Shown: positions 18,788 through 29,776, counted from the first letter of the stretch. The stretch is DNA of 64,000 nt from Streptomyces sp. ISL-43 (GCF_018614195.1 NZ_JAGGOT010000002.1:278573-342572); one strand, 5' to 3'. Notes: generated by a model not told the origin, from the sequence alone. Translations and numbers: made by a program.

Positions 18788-19704
18788 TCCGCGCTGCCGC
18801 TGCGGTCCGCGCCGGCCGGCGCCGCGAAGGAGGGTCGGGTCAGGGCTTCCGCCAGCTGCTCGCGCCAGTCGGCGAGCGGGGCGAGCCCGGCCTCGGCCCA
18901 GCGGTCGTGCGCGAGCACGCTGAAGGCCGGGCGGACGGCGGGGCGCACGAACGCGGTCGAGTCGGTCGGCCGGATCCGCTCGGGATCCAGGCCGCTCAGC
19001 CGGTAGGTCTCGCGGGCCAGCCCGAACCAGGTGGTCCGGCCGCTCGCGGTGCCGTGGTAGACCCCGCCGGGGGCGCGGCCGTCCAGCGCGGCCGTACCGA
19101 GCTCGACCAGGCGACGGGCCAGCGCGTAGGACCAGGTGGGCTGGCCGTGCTGGTCGTCGACCACGTCCAGGGTGTCCCGCTGGGCGGCCAGCTTGAGCAT
19201 GGTGGCGACGAAGTTCGGACCGTGCTCGCCGTACAGCCAGGCGGTGCGGACCACGTAGCCGTCCTGCGGCAGCAGCTCGGCCACGGCCTGCTCGCCGGCC
19301 AGCTTGGAGCGGCCGTACGCGTTGACCGGACCGGTCGCGGCGTCCTCGGCGTACGGCTGCGAGGCGTCGCCGGGCAGCACGTAGTCGGTGGAGACGTGCA
19401 GCAGGCGGGCGCCGGCCGCGGCGCAGGCCGCGGCCAGGACGCGTACACCGGTGCCGTTGACGGCGGTGGCGGCCTCCTCGGCCGTCTCGGCACCGTCCAC
19501 GTCGGTCCAGGCGGCGCAGTTCACGACCACGGCCGCGCCCTCGACGGCGGCCCGGACGGAGGCCGGGTCGGTGATGTCGAGATCGGCGCGGCGCAGGCCC
19601 GCGGCCTCGATCCCGGCGTCCTTGAGGACGGCCAGGACGTCCTGGCCGAGCATGCCGGCGGCGCCGGTGACGAGCCAGCGGGCGCCGGCGGGGTTCGGGC
19701 TCAC
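18784..19704 (-). CDS. rfbD: dTDP-4-dehydrorhamnose reductase
   Basis: Last step of dTDP-L-rhamnose synthesis, reducing dTDP-4-keto-L-rhamnose with NAD(P)H. The GTG at 19704 overlaps the rfbB stop as GTGA and gives 306 residues. The Rossmann motif GAAGMLG is at 14-20. STDYV is at 105-109, and the catalytic YxxxK is Tyr130/Lys134 (AYGRSK). A longer open frame upstream runs inside rfbB and is spurious. The gene is second in the minus-strand glycan operon. Confidence 0.94.
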   Translation of the reverse strand: MSPNPAGARWLVTGAAGMLGQDVLAVLKDAGIEAAGLRRADLDITDPASVRAAVEGAAVVVNCAAWTDVDGAETAEEAATAVNGTGVRVLAAACAAAGARLLHVSTDYVLPGDASQPYAEDAATGPVNAYGRSKLAGEQAVAELLPQDGYVVRTAWLYGEHGPNFVATMLKLAAQRDTLDVVDDQHGQPTWSYALARRLVELGTAALDGRAPGGVYHGTASGRTTWFGLARETYRLSGLDPERIRPTDSTAFVRPAVRPAFSVLAHDRWAEAGLAPLADWREQLAEALTRPSFAAPAGADRSGSAE

Positions 19705-20678
19705 TTCTGCAGCGCTGCCTTCGCCTTCAGCGGCTCCCACCAGGCGCGGTTCTCGCGGTACCAGTCGATGGTCGCCGCGATGCCTTCCTCGAAGGTGACC
19801 TGCGGGGCGTAGCCGAGCTCGGAGCCGATCTTGCTGATGTTGATCGAGTAGCGCAGGTCGTGGCCCTTGCGGTCCTCGACGCGCTCGACCATGTCCCAGC
19901 CGAGGCCGGCGGCCTCCAGCAGTACGCCGGTGAGCTCCTTGTTGGTGAGCTCGACGCCGCCGCCGATGTTGTAGACCTCGCCGGCGCGGCCCTTGCGCAT
20001 CGCCAGGTCGATGCCGCGGCAGTGGTCGGAGACGTGCAGCCAGTCGCGCACGTTGCCGCCGTTGCCGTACAGCGGGACCTTCTTGCCGTCCATCAGGTTC
20101 GAGACGAACAGCGGGATGACCTTCTCCGGGAACTGGTAGTGCCCGTAGTTGTTGGAGCAGCGCGTGACCACGACGTCCATGCCGTGCGTGCGGGCGTAGG
20201 CCAGCGCGAGCAGGTCGGAGGAGGCCTTGGAGGCGGAGTACGGGGAGTTGGGCACCAGGGGCCACTCCTCGGTCCAGGAGCCCTCACTGATCGAGCCGTA
20301 CACCTCGTCGGTGGAGATGTGGACGAAGCGGCCGACGCCGTGCTTGCGGGCGGCGTCCAGGAGGACCTGGGTGCCCACGACGTTGGTCATCACGAAGGGG
20401 CCCGCGCCGGCGATCGAGCGGTCCACGTGGGACTCGGCCGCGAAGTGCACGACGACGTCGTGGCCGGGCATGACCTGGTCGACGGCCTCGGCGTCGCAGA
20501 TGTCACCCTTGACGAAGGCGTAGCCGGGGTGACCGGCGACCGGGGCGAGGTTGGCTTCGACGCCGGAGTACGTCAGCTTGTCGAAGACGGTGATCTGGGC
20601 CGAGGGGTCCGAACCGAGCTGTTGGCGGACGAATTCTGAACCGATGAAGCCGGCGCCGCCGGTCACAAGGATGCGCAT
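19701..20678 (-). CDS. rfbB: dTDP-glucose 4,6-dehydratase
   Basis: Converts dTDP-glucose to dTDP-4-keto-6-deoxyglucose, the second step of the rhamnose pathway. It has 325 residues with the NAD motif GGAGFIG at 7-13. The active-site Thr123-Asp124-Glu125 lies in ISTDE, and the catalytic pair is Tyr147/Lys151 (YSASK). It is the first gene of the operon. The ATG lies only nine bases after a TAGACT -10-like hexamer and has no ribosome site, so a near-leaderless mRNA is likely. Confidence 0.96.
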   Translation of the reverse strand: MRILVTGGAGFIGSEFVRQQLGSDPSAQITVFDKLTYSGVEANLAPVAGHPGYAFVKGDICDAEAVDQVMPGHDVVVHFAAESHVDRSIAGAGPFVMTNVVGTQVLLDAARKHGVGRFVHISTDEVYGSISEGSWTEEWPLVPNSPYSASKASSDLLALAYARTHGMDVVVTRCSNNYGHYQFPEKVIPLFVSNLMDGKKVPLYGNGGNVRDWLHVSDHCRGIDLAMRKGRAGEVYNIGGGVELTNKELTGVLLEAAGLGWDMVERVEDRKGHDLRYSINISKIGSELGYAPQVTFEEGIAATIDWYRENRAWWEPLKAKAALQK

Positions 20679-20687
20679 AATACAAAC

Positions 20688-20693
20688 AGTCTA
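20688..20693 (-). promoter_or_regulatory. -10 box of rfbB (near-leaderless)
   Basis: TAGACT on the minus strand ends nine bases before the rfbB ATG. The -35 region is G-rich with no clear hexamer. The short distance and the missing Shine-Dalgarno sequence point to a transcript starting at or next to the start codon. Confidence 0.45.
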
Positions 20694-20769
20694 GCCGCCC
20701 GCCCACCCCGCCACGGCCGCCCGCCCACACCGTTATCGGCCCGGAACTCGTACCTCCGGCGCTCTCGCA

Positions 20770-20775
20770 TAGGGT
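20770..20775 (+). promoter_or_regulatory. -10 box of rfbA (leaderless)
   Basis: TAGGGT ends seven bases before the rfbA ATG at 20783, so transcription would begin at the A of the start codon. No clear -35 is seen. With rfbB it forms a 104-bp divergent promoter region in which both genes look leaderless. Confidence 0.5.
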
Positions 20776-20782
20776 TGGGGCC

Positions 20783-21658
20783 ATGCGTGGAATTCTCTTG
20801 GCCGGTGGCACCGGATCCCGACTCTGGCCGCTGACCCGGGCAGTCTCGAAGCAGCTGCTCCCCGTCTTCGACAAGCCGATGATCTACTACCCGCTCTCGA
20901 CCCTGGTCATGGCCGGGATCAGCGAGATCCTCGTCATCACCACTCCGGACGACCGCGACCAGTTCGAGCGTCTGCTCGGCGACGGCTCGCAGTTCGGCAT
21001 CCGGCTGGAGTACGCCGTCCAGGAGCGTCCCGAGGGCATCGCCCAGGCGTTCGTGCTCGGCGCCGACTTCATCGGTGACGACTCCGTCGCGCTGATCCTC
21101 GGCGACAACATCTTCCACGGCAGTGGCCTCGGCACCCGTCTGGCCGAGCACACCGACTCCAAGGGCGGCCGGGTCTTCGCGTACCCGGTGGCGGACCCGA
21201 CGGCGTACGGCGTGGTCGAGTTCGACGAGAACGGCCAGGCCATCTCCATCGAGGAGAAGCCGGTCGAGCCCAAGTCCCGTTACGCCGTGCCGGGCCTCTA
21301 CTTCTACGACAACCGCGTCGTAGAGATCGCCCGCGGCCTGAAGCCCAGCGCCCGCGGCGAACTGGAGATCACCGCCGTCAACGACGCGTACCTCCAGGCC
21401 GGTGAGCTGAATGTCACCATCCTCGACCGCGGTACCGCCTGGCTGGACACCGGCACCTTCGTCTCGATGGTGCAGGCCTCGGAGTTCGTGCGCGTGATCG
21501 AGGAGCGACAGGGCTTCAAGATCGGCTGCATCGAGGAGGCCGCCTGGCGGGCGGGTCTGATCGACTCCGCGCAGCTGCGCGCGCTGGCCGAGCCGCTCAC
21601 CAAGAGCGGTTACGGGGACTACCTGATCGGCCTGCTCGAAGAGGAGGCCGCCCGGTGA
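20783..21658 (+). CDS. rfbA: Glucose-1-phosphate thymidylyltransferase
   Basis: First step of the dTDP-rhamnose pathway, joining dTTP and glucose-1-phosphate. It has 291 residues with the nucleotide-binding signature [13 protein letters not shown] at 6-18 and [16 protein letters not shown] after it. The catalytic EEKP segment follows. It is divergent from rfbB and overlaps rfbC by four bases (GTGA). Together with rfbB, rfbC and rfbD the pathway is complete. Confidence 0.96.
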   Translation: MRGILLAGGTGSRLWPLTRAVSKQLLPVFDKPMIYYPLSTLVMAGISEILVITTPDDRDQFERLLGDGSQFGIRLEYAVQERPEGIAQAFVLGADFIGDDSVALILGDNIFHGSGLGTRLAEHTDSKGGRVFAYPVADPTAYGVVEFDENGQAISIEEKPVEPKSRYAVPGLYFYDNRVVEIARGLKPSARGELEITAVNDAYLQAGELNVTILDRGTAWLDTGTFVSMVQASEFVRVIEERQGFKIGCIEEAAWRAGLIDSAQLRALAEPLTKSGYGDYLIGLLEEEAAR

Positions 21659-22254
21659 AGTTCCGCGAACTCTCCATCGAGGGCGTCTACGAGATCACCC
21701 CTCAGCAGCACGGTGACCCGCGCGGCATGTTCATGGAGTGGTACCGCTTCGACCGTCTCGCCGAGGTCGTCGGGCACCCGCTGAACCTGGCGCAGGCGAA
21801 CCTCTCGGTCTCCCAGCGCGGTGTGGTGCGCGGCATCCACTTCGCCGACGTGCCGCGCGGCCAGGCCAAGTACGTCACCTGCGTACGGGGCGCCGTGCTC
21901 GACGTCATCGTGGACCTGCGGGTCGGCTCCCCGACCTTCGGCCGCTGGGAAGGCGTCCGCCTGGACGACGTGGACCGCCGTGCGGTCTACATCCCCGAGG
22001 GCATGGGCCACGGCTTCTGCGCGCTGAGCGACGACGCCACGCTGTCCTACCTCTGCTCGGAGACCTACAACCCGACGGGTGAGCACTCGGTGCACCCGCT
22101 CGACCCCGACCTGGGCATCGACTGGCCGGCGGACGTCCCGCTGCTGTCCGCCCGCGACGAGGCCGCCCCGTCGCTGGCCGACGCCATCGCGTCGGGCCTG
22201 CTGCCCGACCACGCCGCCTGCGCCCGGTTCACGGAGTCCCTGCGGGTGAACTGA
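21655..22254 (+). CDS. rfbC: dTDP-4-dehydrorhamnose 3,5-epimerase
   Basis: Epimerises C3 and C5 of dTDP-4-keto-6-deoxyglucose. It has 199 residues. The RmlC-type cupin carries RGVVRGIHF with the catalytic base His62, GHGF with His119, and the catalytic Tyr132 in [11 protein letters not shown]. The GTG start overlaps the rfbA stop. A strong terminator follows at 22285-22314, so the plus-strand unit is rfbA-rfbC only. Presence of the catalytic Tyr favours a true 3,5-epimerase over a 3-epimerase of antibiotic sugars. Confidence 0.95.
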   Translation: MKFRELSIEGVYEITPQQHGDPRGMFMEWYRFDRLAEVVGHPLNLAQANLSVSQRGVVRGIHFADVPRGQAKYVTCVRGAVLDVIVDLRVGSPTFGRWEGVRLDDVDRRAVYIPEGMGHGFCALSDDATLSYLCSETYNPTGEHSVHPLDPDLGIDWPADVPLLSARDEAAPSLADAIASGLLPDHAACARFTESLRVN

Positions 22255-22284
22255 CCGCCGCCGCACACGACACGGCGTACAGGA

Positions 22285-22314
22285 GAGGGCCGCACCCACA
22301 CGGGTGCGGCCCTC
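22285..22314 (+). terminator. Terminator after rfbC
   Basis: A perfect 13-bp stem (GAGGGCCGCACCC and GGGTGCGGCCCTC, loop ACAC) is followed by TT. It faces the convergent tuf gene. Confidence 0.75.
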
Positions 22315-22355
22315 TTCGCGTGCCCGCGCGGGACGCGGGCACGTACGTACGACGA

Positions 22356-22397
22356 AGGGCCCCTCCCCCGTCGCGTGAACGACGGGGAAGGGGCCCT
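22356..22397 (-). terminator. Terminator after tuf
   Basis: Eighteen-base arms with one mismatch (AGGGCCCCTCCCCCGTCG and CGACGGGGAAGGGGCCCT) lie 50 bases past the tuf stop on the minus strand. They end the str operon. Confidence 0.75.
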
Positions 22398-22447
22398 CCT
22401 GTCAAACATGGTGCTCGCTCGCACGAGCTACCAGGTCAGAACACGAA

Positions 22448-23641
<1,194 letters not shown>

Positions 23642-23718
23642 GGGGTCCTCCTGGAGAGTGGTTCTGTACGCCTTACTCATCGGCGCCAGGTGATCTTTGC
23701 TGGAAAGCCGGTCCCTCC

Positions 23719-23748
23719 GGGGCAACGGAGGGTTACTCCTGTTGCCCC
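23719..23748 (-). promoter_or_regulatory. Hairpin in the fusA-tuf gap
   Basis: GGGGCAAC and GTTGCCCC form an 8-bp stem about 80 nt before the tuf start. It may belong to the tuf leader or partly end fusA readthrough. No T-run follows. Confidence 0.4.
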
Positions 23749-23789
23749 AGAGGCTCCGGTGACAAGCCTAAAGCGTGTACTCGGAAGAG

Positions 23790-25919
<2,130 letters not shown>

Positions 25920-25958
25920 ATCGGCTCAGTCTTCTCTCGGTCTCGATGTGGGTTGGGA

Positions 25959-26429
25959 CTACCAGCGGTAGTGCGCGAAGGCCTTGTTGGACTCGGCCAT
26001 CTTGTGCGTGTCCTCACGCTTCTTGACGGCCGCACCGAGGCCGTTCGAGGCGTCGAGGAGCTCGTTCATGAGGCGCTCGGTCATGGTCTTCTCGCGACGG
26101 GCGCGGGAGTAGCCCACGATCCAGCGCAGCGAGAGGGTGGCCGCGCGACCGGGCTTGACCTCGATCGGCACCTGGTAGGTAGCGCCACCGACACGGCGGG
26201 ACTTGACCTCGAGGGACGGCTTGACGTTCTCCAGCGCGCGCTTCAGCGTGATGACCGGGTCGTTGCCGGTCTTCTCGCGGAGGCCTTCCATGGCGCCGTA
26301 AACGATGCGCTCGGCGGTGGAGCGCTTGCCGTTCAGGAGGATCTTGTTGATGAGCGACGTCACCAGAGGAGATGCATAGACCGGGTCGATGATGACCGGG
26401 CGCTTCGGGGCGGGGCCCTTACGAGGCAT
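25959..26429 (-). CDS. rpsG: 30S ribosomal protein S7
   Basis: Primary assembly protein of the 30S head and, in E. coli, the str operon regulator. It has 156 residues starting [31 protein letters not shown] and ending with [14 protein letters not shown]. It begins two bases after the rpsL stop, so translation is coupled. Confidence 0.98.
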   Translation of the reverse strand: MPRKGPAPKRPVIIDPVYASPLVTSLINKILLNGKRSTAERIVYGAMEGLREKTGNDPVITLKRALENVKPSLEVKSRRVGGATYQVPIEVKPGRAATLSLRWIVGYSRARREKTMTERLMNELLDASNGLGAAVKKREDTHKMAESNKAFAHYRW

Positions 26430-26431
26430 TT

Positions 26432-26803
26432 CTACTTCTCCTTCTTGGCGCCGTAGCGGCTGCGGGCCTGCTTGCGGTTCTTGACAGCCTGGGTGTCAAG
26501 CGCACCACGGATGATCTTGTAACGAACACCCGGCAGGTCCTTCACACGGCCACCACGCACGAGCACGATCGAGTGCTCCTGCAGGTTGTGTCCCTCACCC
26601 GGAATGTAAGCGGTGACCTCGATGCCGGAGGTCAGACGCACACGCGCGACCTTGCGGAGCGCCGAGTTCGGCTTCTTCGGGGTGGTCGTGAACACACGCG
26701 TGCAGACGCCGCGACGCTGGGGCGAAGCCTCAAGCGCGGGGGTCTTTGTCTTCTCGACCTTGTCCTGCCGGCCCTTACGGACCAGCTGCTGGATCGTAGG
26801 CAC
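26432..26803 (-). CDS. rpsL: 30S ribosomal protein S12
   Basis: Decoding-centre protein. The GTG at 26803 is preceded by GGAGAAGTA and gives 123 residues ([20 protein letters not shown]...). The sites linked to streptomycin resistance, Lys43, Lys88 and Pro91, are all wild type. A longer in-frame reading that runs upstream has no S12 character. The leader is about 186 nt from the predicted promoter at 26996-27024. Confidence 0.98.
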   Translation of the reverse strand: MPTIQQLVRKGRQDKVEKTKTPALEASPQRRGVCTRVFTTTPKKPNSALRKVARVRLTSGIEVTAYIPGEGHNLQEHSIVLVRGGRVKDLPGVRYKIIRGALDTQAVKNRKQARSRYGAKKEK

Positions 26804-26854
26804 TACTTCTCCGGTTTCTGTGTGCCGTGTAGTGGAGCTAACCTGGAACATTTG

Positions 26855-26879
26855 CCGACCCACGCGGTCGGGTGTGTCG
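26855..26879 (-). promoter_or_regulatory. rpsL-leader hairpin, copy of the S10-leader element
   Basis: A 25-bp element matches 9081-9105 at 24 of 25 bases and contains the same CCGACC/GGTCGG stem. It lies 52-76 nt upstream of the rpsL start, between promoter and ribosome site. The rest of 26880-26995 has no gene. Confidence 0.5.
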
Positions 26880-26995
26880 GATCCAGCGGACTTCCACGCA
26901 AGCGCGGAAACGCGTGAATCGCGGTGGCCGATACGGCTCAAGTGCGGTTGATGGACACGCACAGGAGCCCAGGCACACCCCAGGCACAAGGTCTG

Positions 26996-27024
26996 AGCGT
27001 ACCTACCGCATCCACTCCGGTCAA
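26996..27024 (-). promoter_or_regulatory. Predicted str operon promoter
   Basis: On the minus strand TTGACC (27024-27019) and TACGCT (27001-26996) are separated by exactly 17 bases, a good match to the housekeeping sigma (HrdB) consensus. The -35 touches the T-rich tail of the terminator of the neighbouring XRE gene. Confidence 0.6.
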
Positions 27025-27047
27025 AACAAAAGCCCCTGACCCGGGGC
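27023..27047 (-). terminator. Terminator of the XRE regulator gene
   Basis: GCCCC, 6-nt loop, GGGGC is followed on the minus strand by TTTTGTTTT, a classical intrinsic terminator and one of the few with a real T-run in this window. It marks the left border of the tail cluster. Confidence 0.7.
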
Positions 27048-27165
27048 GCCGAAGGGCCCACCGGCCAGTCGCCACAGGGCCGAAGCCGGGGTGCGGTCCC
27101 TCCGATGTGCGGATGTGGTGCGCGTGTGCTACGCCGCCCCGCCCGGGCGGGGCGGATCGGGCGGA

Positions 27166-27627
27166 TCAGTCCCGCGCCCGGCGGCGGCCCTCCGCGGCGG
27201 CCGGCGCGTCGGAGGACGCGTCGTCCCCGGCCCCGTCCGGCTCCAGGAACTGGCTGACGACCTTGCCGAAGACCTCGCGGCGGCCCTCGGGAACACCGAG
27301 CCAGCGGGCGAAGTCGTCGATGGTCGGCGGCTTGCCGCCGGGCGGCAGGTCCTGGGAGGCCAGCGGGAGCTCGTCGGGGCTGACCCGGCCGGACCGGATC
27401 AGCATGTCGCGCACGGAGACGCCCAGCAGCGGAGCCATCCGGCGCATGGTCTCCAGGTCGGGCATGCTCTGCCGCTGGAGCAACCGGGTGACGGCGGCCC
27501 GGTGAACCCCCGCCTCGTCGGCGATCCTCGACTTGCCGCCGCCTCTGGGGTTGTCGATGTCGTAGCCGCGCTGCCGCATCAGTCCTTCGACCCAGGCCGC
27601 GAACGCGTCCAATTCGAGAGTGCTCAT
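27166..27627 (-). CDS. XRE-family HTH regulator of the tail cluster (probable repressor)
   Basis: A 153-residue DNA-binding protein. A helix-turn-helix of the lambda-Cro/XRE type spans about residues 30-75 ([20 protein letters not shown], then [26 protein letters not shown]). The C-terminus is Ala/Asp-rich without an obvious LexA-type peptidase motif. The ATG has a GAGGAG site. It is divergent from the whiB-like operon. Its TATAAT promoter is directly followed by an 18-bp palindrome that recurs before the whiB-like operon and the tail operon, so I infer that it binds all three sites, including its own. The role as repressor rather than activator rests on operator position. Confidence 0.85.
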   Translation of the reverse strand: MSTLELDAFAAWVEGLMRQRGYDIDNPRGGGKSRIADEAGVHRAAVTRLLQRQSMPDLETMRRMAPLLGVSVRDMLIRSGRVSPDELPLASQDLPPGGKPPTIDDFARWLGVPEGRREVFGKVVSQFLEPDGAGDDASSDAPAAAEGRRRARD

Positions 27628-27671
27628 GTGCCGCTCCTCAAGTCCGCAGTCCGCACCATGAGATCACAGCC

Positions 27672-27689
27672 TACCGTGCTTGCGCGCAC
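27672..27689 (-). promoter_or_regulatory. Operator O1 at the regulator's transcription start
   Basis: TACCGTGC-TT-GCGCGCAC is the most diverged copy of the palindrome TTGCGYGC-N2-GCRCGCAA. The left arm matches 6 of 8 positions and the right arm 7 of 8. It lies immediately downstream of the regulator's -10 box, where binding would block initiation. Confidence 0.5.
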
Positions 27690-27692
27690 AGA

Positions 27693-27698
27693 ATTATA
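27693..27698 (-). promoter_or_regulatory. -10 box TATAAT of the XRE gene
   Basis: A perfect TATAAT on the minus strand, about 66 nt upstream of the ATG. No good -35 is seen 17-18 bases upstream. Start would fall at about 27686, inside operator O1. Confidence 0.55.
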
Positions 27699-27739
27699 CC
27701 CTTCACCAATTAGCCACACCTTAGGTAAAGGGATCTTGA

Positions 27740-27771
27740 TTGCGCGCTCGCACGCAACGTGTAACAGTGGG
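27740..27771 (+). promoter_or_regulatory. Operator O2 and promoter of the whiB-like operon
   Basis: The palindrome TTGCGCGC-TC-GCACGCAA (27740-27757) is followed by a conserved stretch containing TAACAG. The 32-bp element matches that at 29160-29191 at 27 positions. TTGCGC could be the -35 and TAACAG (16 bases later) a weak -10, so a bound regulator would cover the core promoter. Confidence 0.6.
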
Positions 27772-27812
27772 CTCGCCGTGAGCCACGGCAGTCCCACCGT
27801 CGCGGAGTCGCC

Positions 27813-28091
27813 ATGCCCTTTGTTCCGTACTCAGCCCCGCCCGACACCGCCCCCTCGCCCTGGCAGGCCGCCGCCGCCTGCGCCGCCCTCCCCGCGGACG
27901 TCGTCTTCGCCCGGCGCGCCAAGGACGCGGCCCCCGCGCTGCGCGCCTGCGCCGGCTGCCCGGTCCGGCGCGAGTGCGAAGAGGCCGTCGCGCCGTCCGA
28001 GAGCTGGTTCGACGGAGTCTGCGCCGGACGTCTGTGGCGCAACGGCCGGCCCGCCGCCATCCCCTCGCCCTCCGGGAGCCTCCGTGCCTGA
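27813..28091 (+). CDS. WhiB-like iron-sulfur transcription factor
   Basis: A 92-residue Wbl protein. The four cysteines Cys23, Cys46, Cys49 and Cys55 (C-x22-C-x2-C-x5-C) would hold a [4Fe-4S] cluster. The turn FDGVCAGRLWRNGR replaces the usual G[VI]WGG motif and is followed by basic residues. The ATG has a GGAG site. Phage-encoded WhiB proteins are known in actinophages. As first gene of a three-gene operon under operator O2, it probably acts as a second-level regulator (inference), perhaps activating the weak -10 promoters. Confidence 0.88.
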   Translation: MPFVPYSAPPDTAPSPWQAAAACAALPADVVFARRAKDAAPALRACAGCPVRRECEEAVAPSESWFDGVCAGRLWRNGRPAAIPSPSGSLRA

Positions 28092-28794
28092 CCGCACCGC
28101 CAGCGACACCGCACTCTGGATCGCCTCGCTCATCCGCCAGTTCCCCGAGCTCTGCGAGGAGCTGGCGCCCGGGCGCGCCACCCCCTTCGCGGCCGGCCTC
28201 CCCTCCCCCCGCACCCCGCGCGACGACGCGCTCGTACGCGAGGAGCGGCGCGAGGCGCTGATCGTCCGGCAGCGTCACGGCCTGTCCGCACCCGGCCACA
28301 GCGCCGCCCCCCTGCGCCTGCACGTCTCCGACGCCCTCCGCGACATCACCGACGGAGTGGTCGAGCTGGAGGAGGCCGTGTGCGCCCGGCTCGGGTTCCC
28401 GCGGCCCCGCCGCGCCCTGGTGCCCGTACGTCTGCGCAGGCTCGCCGCCCTGCTGGACGAGATCGCCGCCCATCCGGTCCTGGCCCGGCACGTGCGGGAC
28501 GAGCTGCGGCGCATGGCGCGCCGCTGTGCCCGCGCGCTCGGCGACACCGAGCAGGTGGTGCGGGTCTCCGGCCGCTGCCCGTGGTGCGACTCCGTGTCCC
28601 TGCGCGCCTTCCCCGACCGCCGGGCCGTGCTGTGCGTCAACCCGGCCTGCCGCTGCACCGACGAGGAGTGCGGCTGTCACGACGACCCGGCCTACCGCCA
28701 CCTGTGGCCCGAGAGCGGGTGGACCGCGCTGGCGTCCGACTCGGGCTGCCGCACCGAGGAACTCGACTCCGCGATGGAAGGCAACCCGCGATGA
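28084..28794 (+). CDS. Zinc-ribbon protein of the regulatory module
   Basis: A 236-residue protein from the GTG at 28084, overlapping the whiB-like stop by eight bases. The N-terminal two thirds are helical and Arg/Leu-rich. The C-terminal part has a Cys cluster: CPWCDS, CVNPACRC and EECGCHDD, consistent with a zinc ribbon plus additional Cys/His. I do not recognise a named family. Small Cys-rich proteins next to WhiB and HTH genes occur in Streptomyces phages and integrated elements. A role in transcription control or antitermination of the tail genes is a guess from context. Confidence 0.75.
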   Translation: MPDRTASDTALWIASLIRQFPELCEELAPGRATPFAAGLPSPRTPRDDALVREERREALIVRQRHGLSAPGHSAAPLRLHVSDALRDITDGVVELEEAVCARLGFPRPRRALVPVRLRRLAALLDEIAAHPVLARHVRDELRRMARRCARALGDTEQVVRVSGRCPWCDSVSLRAFPDRRAVLCVNPACRCTDEECGCHDDPAYRHLWPESGWTALASDSGCRTEELDSAMEGNPR

Positions 28795-29042
28795 CCCCTC
28801 CGCCCTCCCCTGTCTCCAGGTTCTCTCCGCTTCCCGCCCTGATCCCGGGGCCGCTGGCCGCTCACGAGGCCGGGGTCGCGCCCGCCACGATCCGCAAGTG
28901 GGTCCAGCTCGGGCGGCTGACGGCGGCCGGCAAGGCCGGGCGCGCGCAGCTGTTCCGGCTGGAGGACGTGTTCGCCGCCGAGCGCGATGCCAGCCGGCGC
29001 ACGCCGAGCGGGATGCGCGGGGCGGGGCCCGCCCCGGCCTGA
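28791..29042 (+). CDS. Small HTH (MerR/excisionase-like) protein
   Basis: An 83-residue protein starting at an ATG that overlaps the previous stop (ATGA). It has a winged-helix-like segment EAGVAPATIRKWVQLGRLTAAGKAGRAQLFRLEDV (about residues 23-57), typical of single-domain MerR or excisionase-type DNA-binding proteins. No integrase is present, so a classical excisionase role is unlikely. It is the last gene of the regulatory operon and is followed by a strong terminator. Confidence 0.75.
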   Translation: MTPPPSPVSRFSPLPALIPGPLAAHEAGVAPATIRKWVQLGRLTAAGKAGRAQLFRLEDVFAAERDASRRTPSGMRGAGPAPA

Positions 29043-29073
29043 CCGTCCTCCCACCACGCCCCCACCACCCGCG

Positions 29074-29118
29074 CCGGATGCCCGGCCTCCTTCCCGGAGG
29101 CCGGGCATCCGGCGTTTT
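29074..29118 (+). terminator. Terminator of the regulatory operon
   Basis: A perfect 17-bp stem (29074-29090 with 29096-29112, loop TTCCC) is followed by CGTTTTCG. It separates the whiB-like operon from the tail promoter at 29160. Confidence 0.8.
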
Positions 29119-29159
29119 CGAACCTTCACGGACCTCGGAAGAACCCACCGCCGAATTAG

Positions 29160-29191
29160 TTGCGCGCGCGCACGCACCATGTCACAGTTGG
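29160..29191 (+). promoter_or_regulatory. Operator O3 and promoter of the tail operon
   Basis: TTGCGCGC-GC-GCACGCAC (29160-29177) followed by CATGTCACAGTTGG repeats the O2 element, 27 of 32 bases identical. TTGCGC and TCACAG (16-bp gap) occupy -35 and -10 positions. The leader to the first tail gene is about 130 nt and holds no gene. Confidence 0.6.
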
Positions 29192-29322
29192 TGCAGCGGC
29201 AGAGCTGCGCCCGCAAGGCGGGACGCGGCACACCGCTCCGCGTCGGGCGGTGTCCGCCCCCCGCCCCCCTCCGGGCACCGCCCGACAGCCCCCTTCCACC
29301 CATCAGCCCGAGGTGAATCGTC

Positions 29323-29730
29323 GTGACCACTCCCCCGAGTGCCTTCCCCGACGTCGAGGCCCTGGTCGTCGACGTCCTCCAAGCTGATCCCGCGCTGTCC
29401 ACGGCCGTCGTCGCCGTCAGCCCGCCCGCCGGATTCGACGGCACCCAGCGGGCCGTCATGGTCAACCGGCGCGGCGGCGCCTGGACCGGCGACCTGCACG
29501 TGGACATCCCGCTGATCGAGTTCGAGGTGTACGGCCCTACCAAGGCCGCCGCGCACACGCTGGCCAATGCCGCCCGGCGGGCCCTGCTCGCCGCGCTCGG
29601 CAGGACGTACGGCTCGAACACCTTCACCGACGTCATCGAGCAGGACGGGCCGCGCTGGCTCCCGGACTACCTGTACCGGGGCGCCAACCGCTACGTCTGC
29701 GTGATCCAGGTGTCCCTCAGCGTCTTCTGA
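29323..29730 (+). CDS. Tail terminator/tail completion-like protein
   Basis: A 135-residue protein from a GTG with a GAGG site. It resembles siphophage tail terminator or head-tail completion proteins, with an N-terminal helix (DVEALVVDVLQAD), beta strands IPLIEFEVYG, a helix KAAAHTLANAARRALLAAL, and a final strand YVCVIQVSLSVF. In phages such a ring caps the tail tube. It is followed by the tube gene as in siphophages, which supports the call. Without a head, capping the finished tail would be its only structural job (inference). Confidence 0.65.
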   Translation: MTTPPSAFPDVEALVVDVLQADPALSTAVVAVSPPAGFDGTQRAVMVNRRGGAWTGDLHVDIPLIEFEVYGPTKAAAHTLANAARRALLAALGRTYGSNTFTDVIEQDGPRWLPDYLYRGANRYVCVIQVSLSVF

Positions 29731-29776
29731 CGCGCCCCTCGCCGGCCGCGCCCCCGCGCCCCGGCCCCCACAGACC

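Noticed and set aside
19701-22254. Deoxysugar genes of an antibiotic cluster
   Set aside because: All four genes needed for plain dTDP-L-rhamnose are present, including an epimerase with the catalytic Tyr, and the neighbours are envelope glycosyltransferases and a flippase rather than antibiotic biosynthesis genes.
28791-29042. Excisionase of an integrative element
   Set aside because: The HTH fold would fit, but no integrase or attachment site accompanies it; a regulatory role in the tail cluster is more economical.
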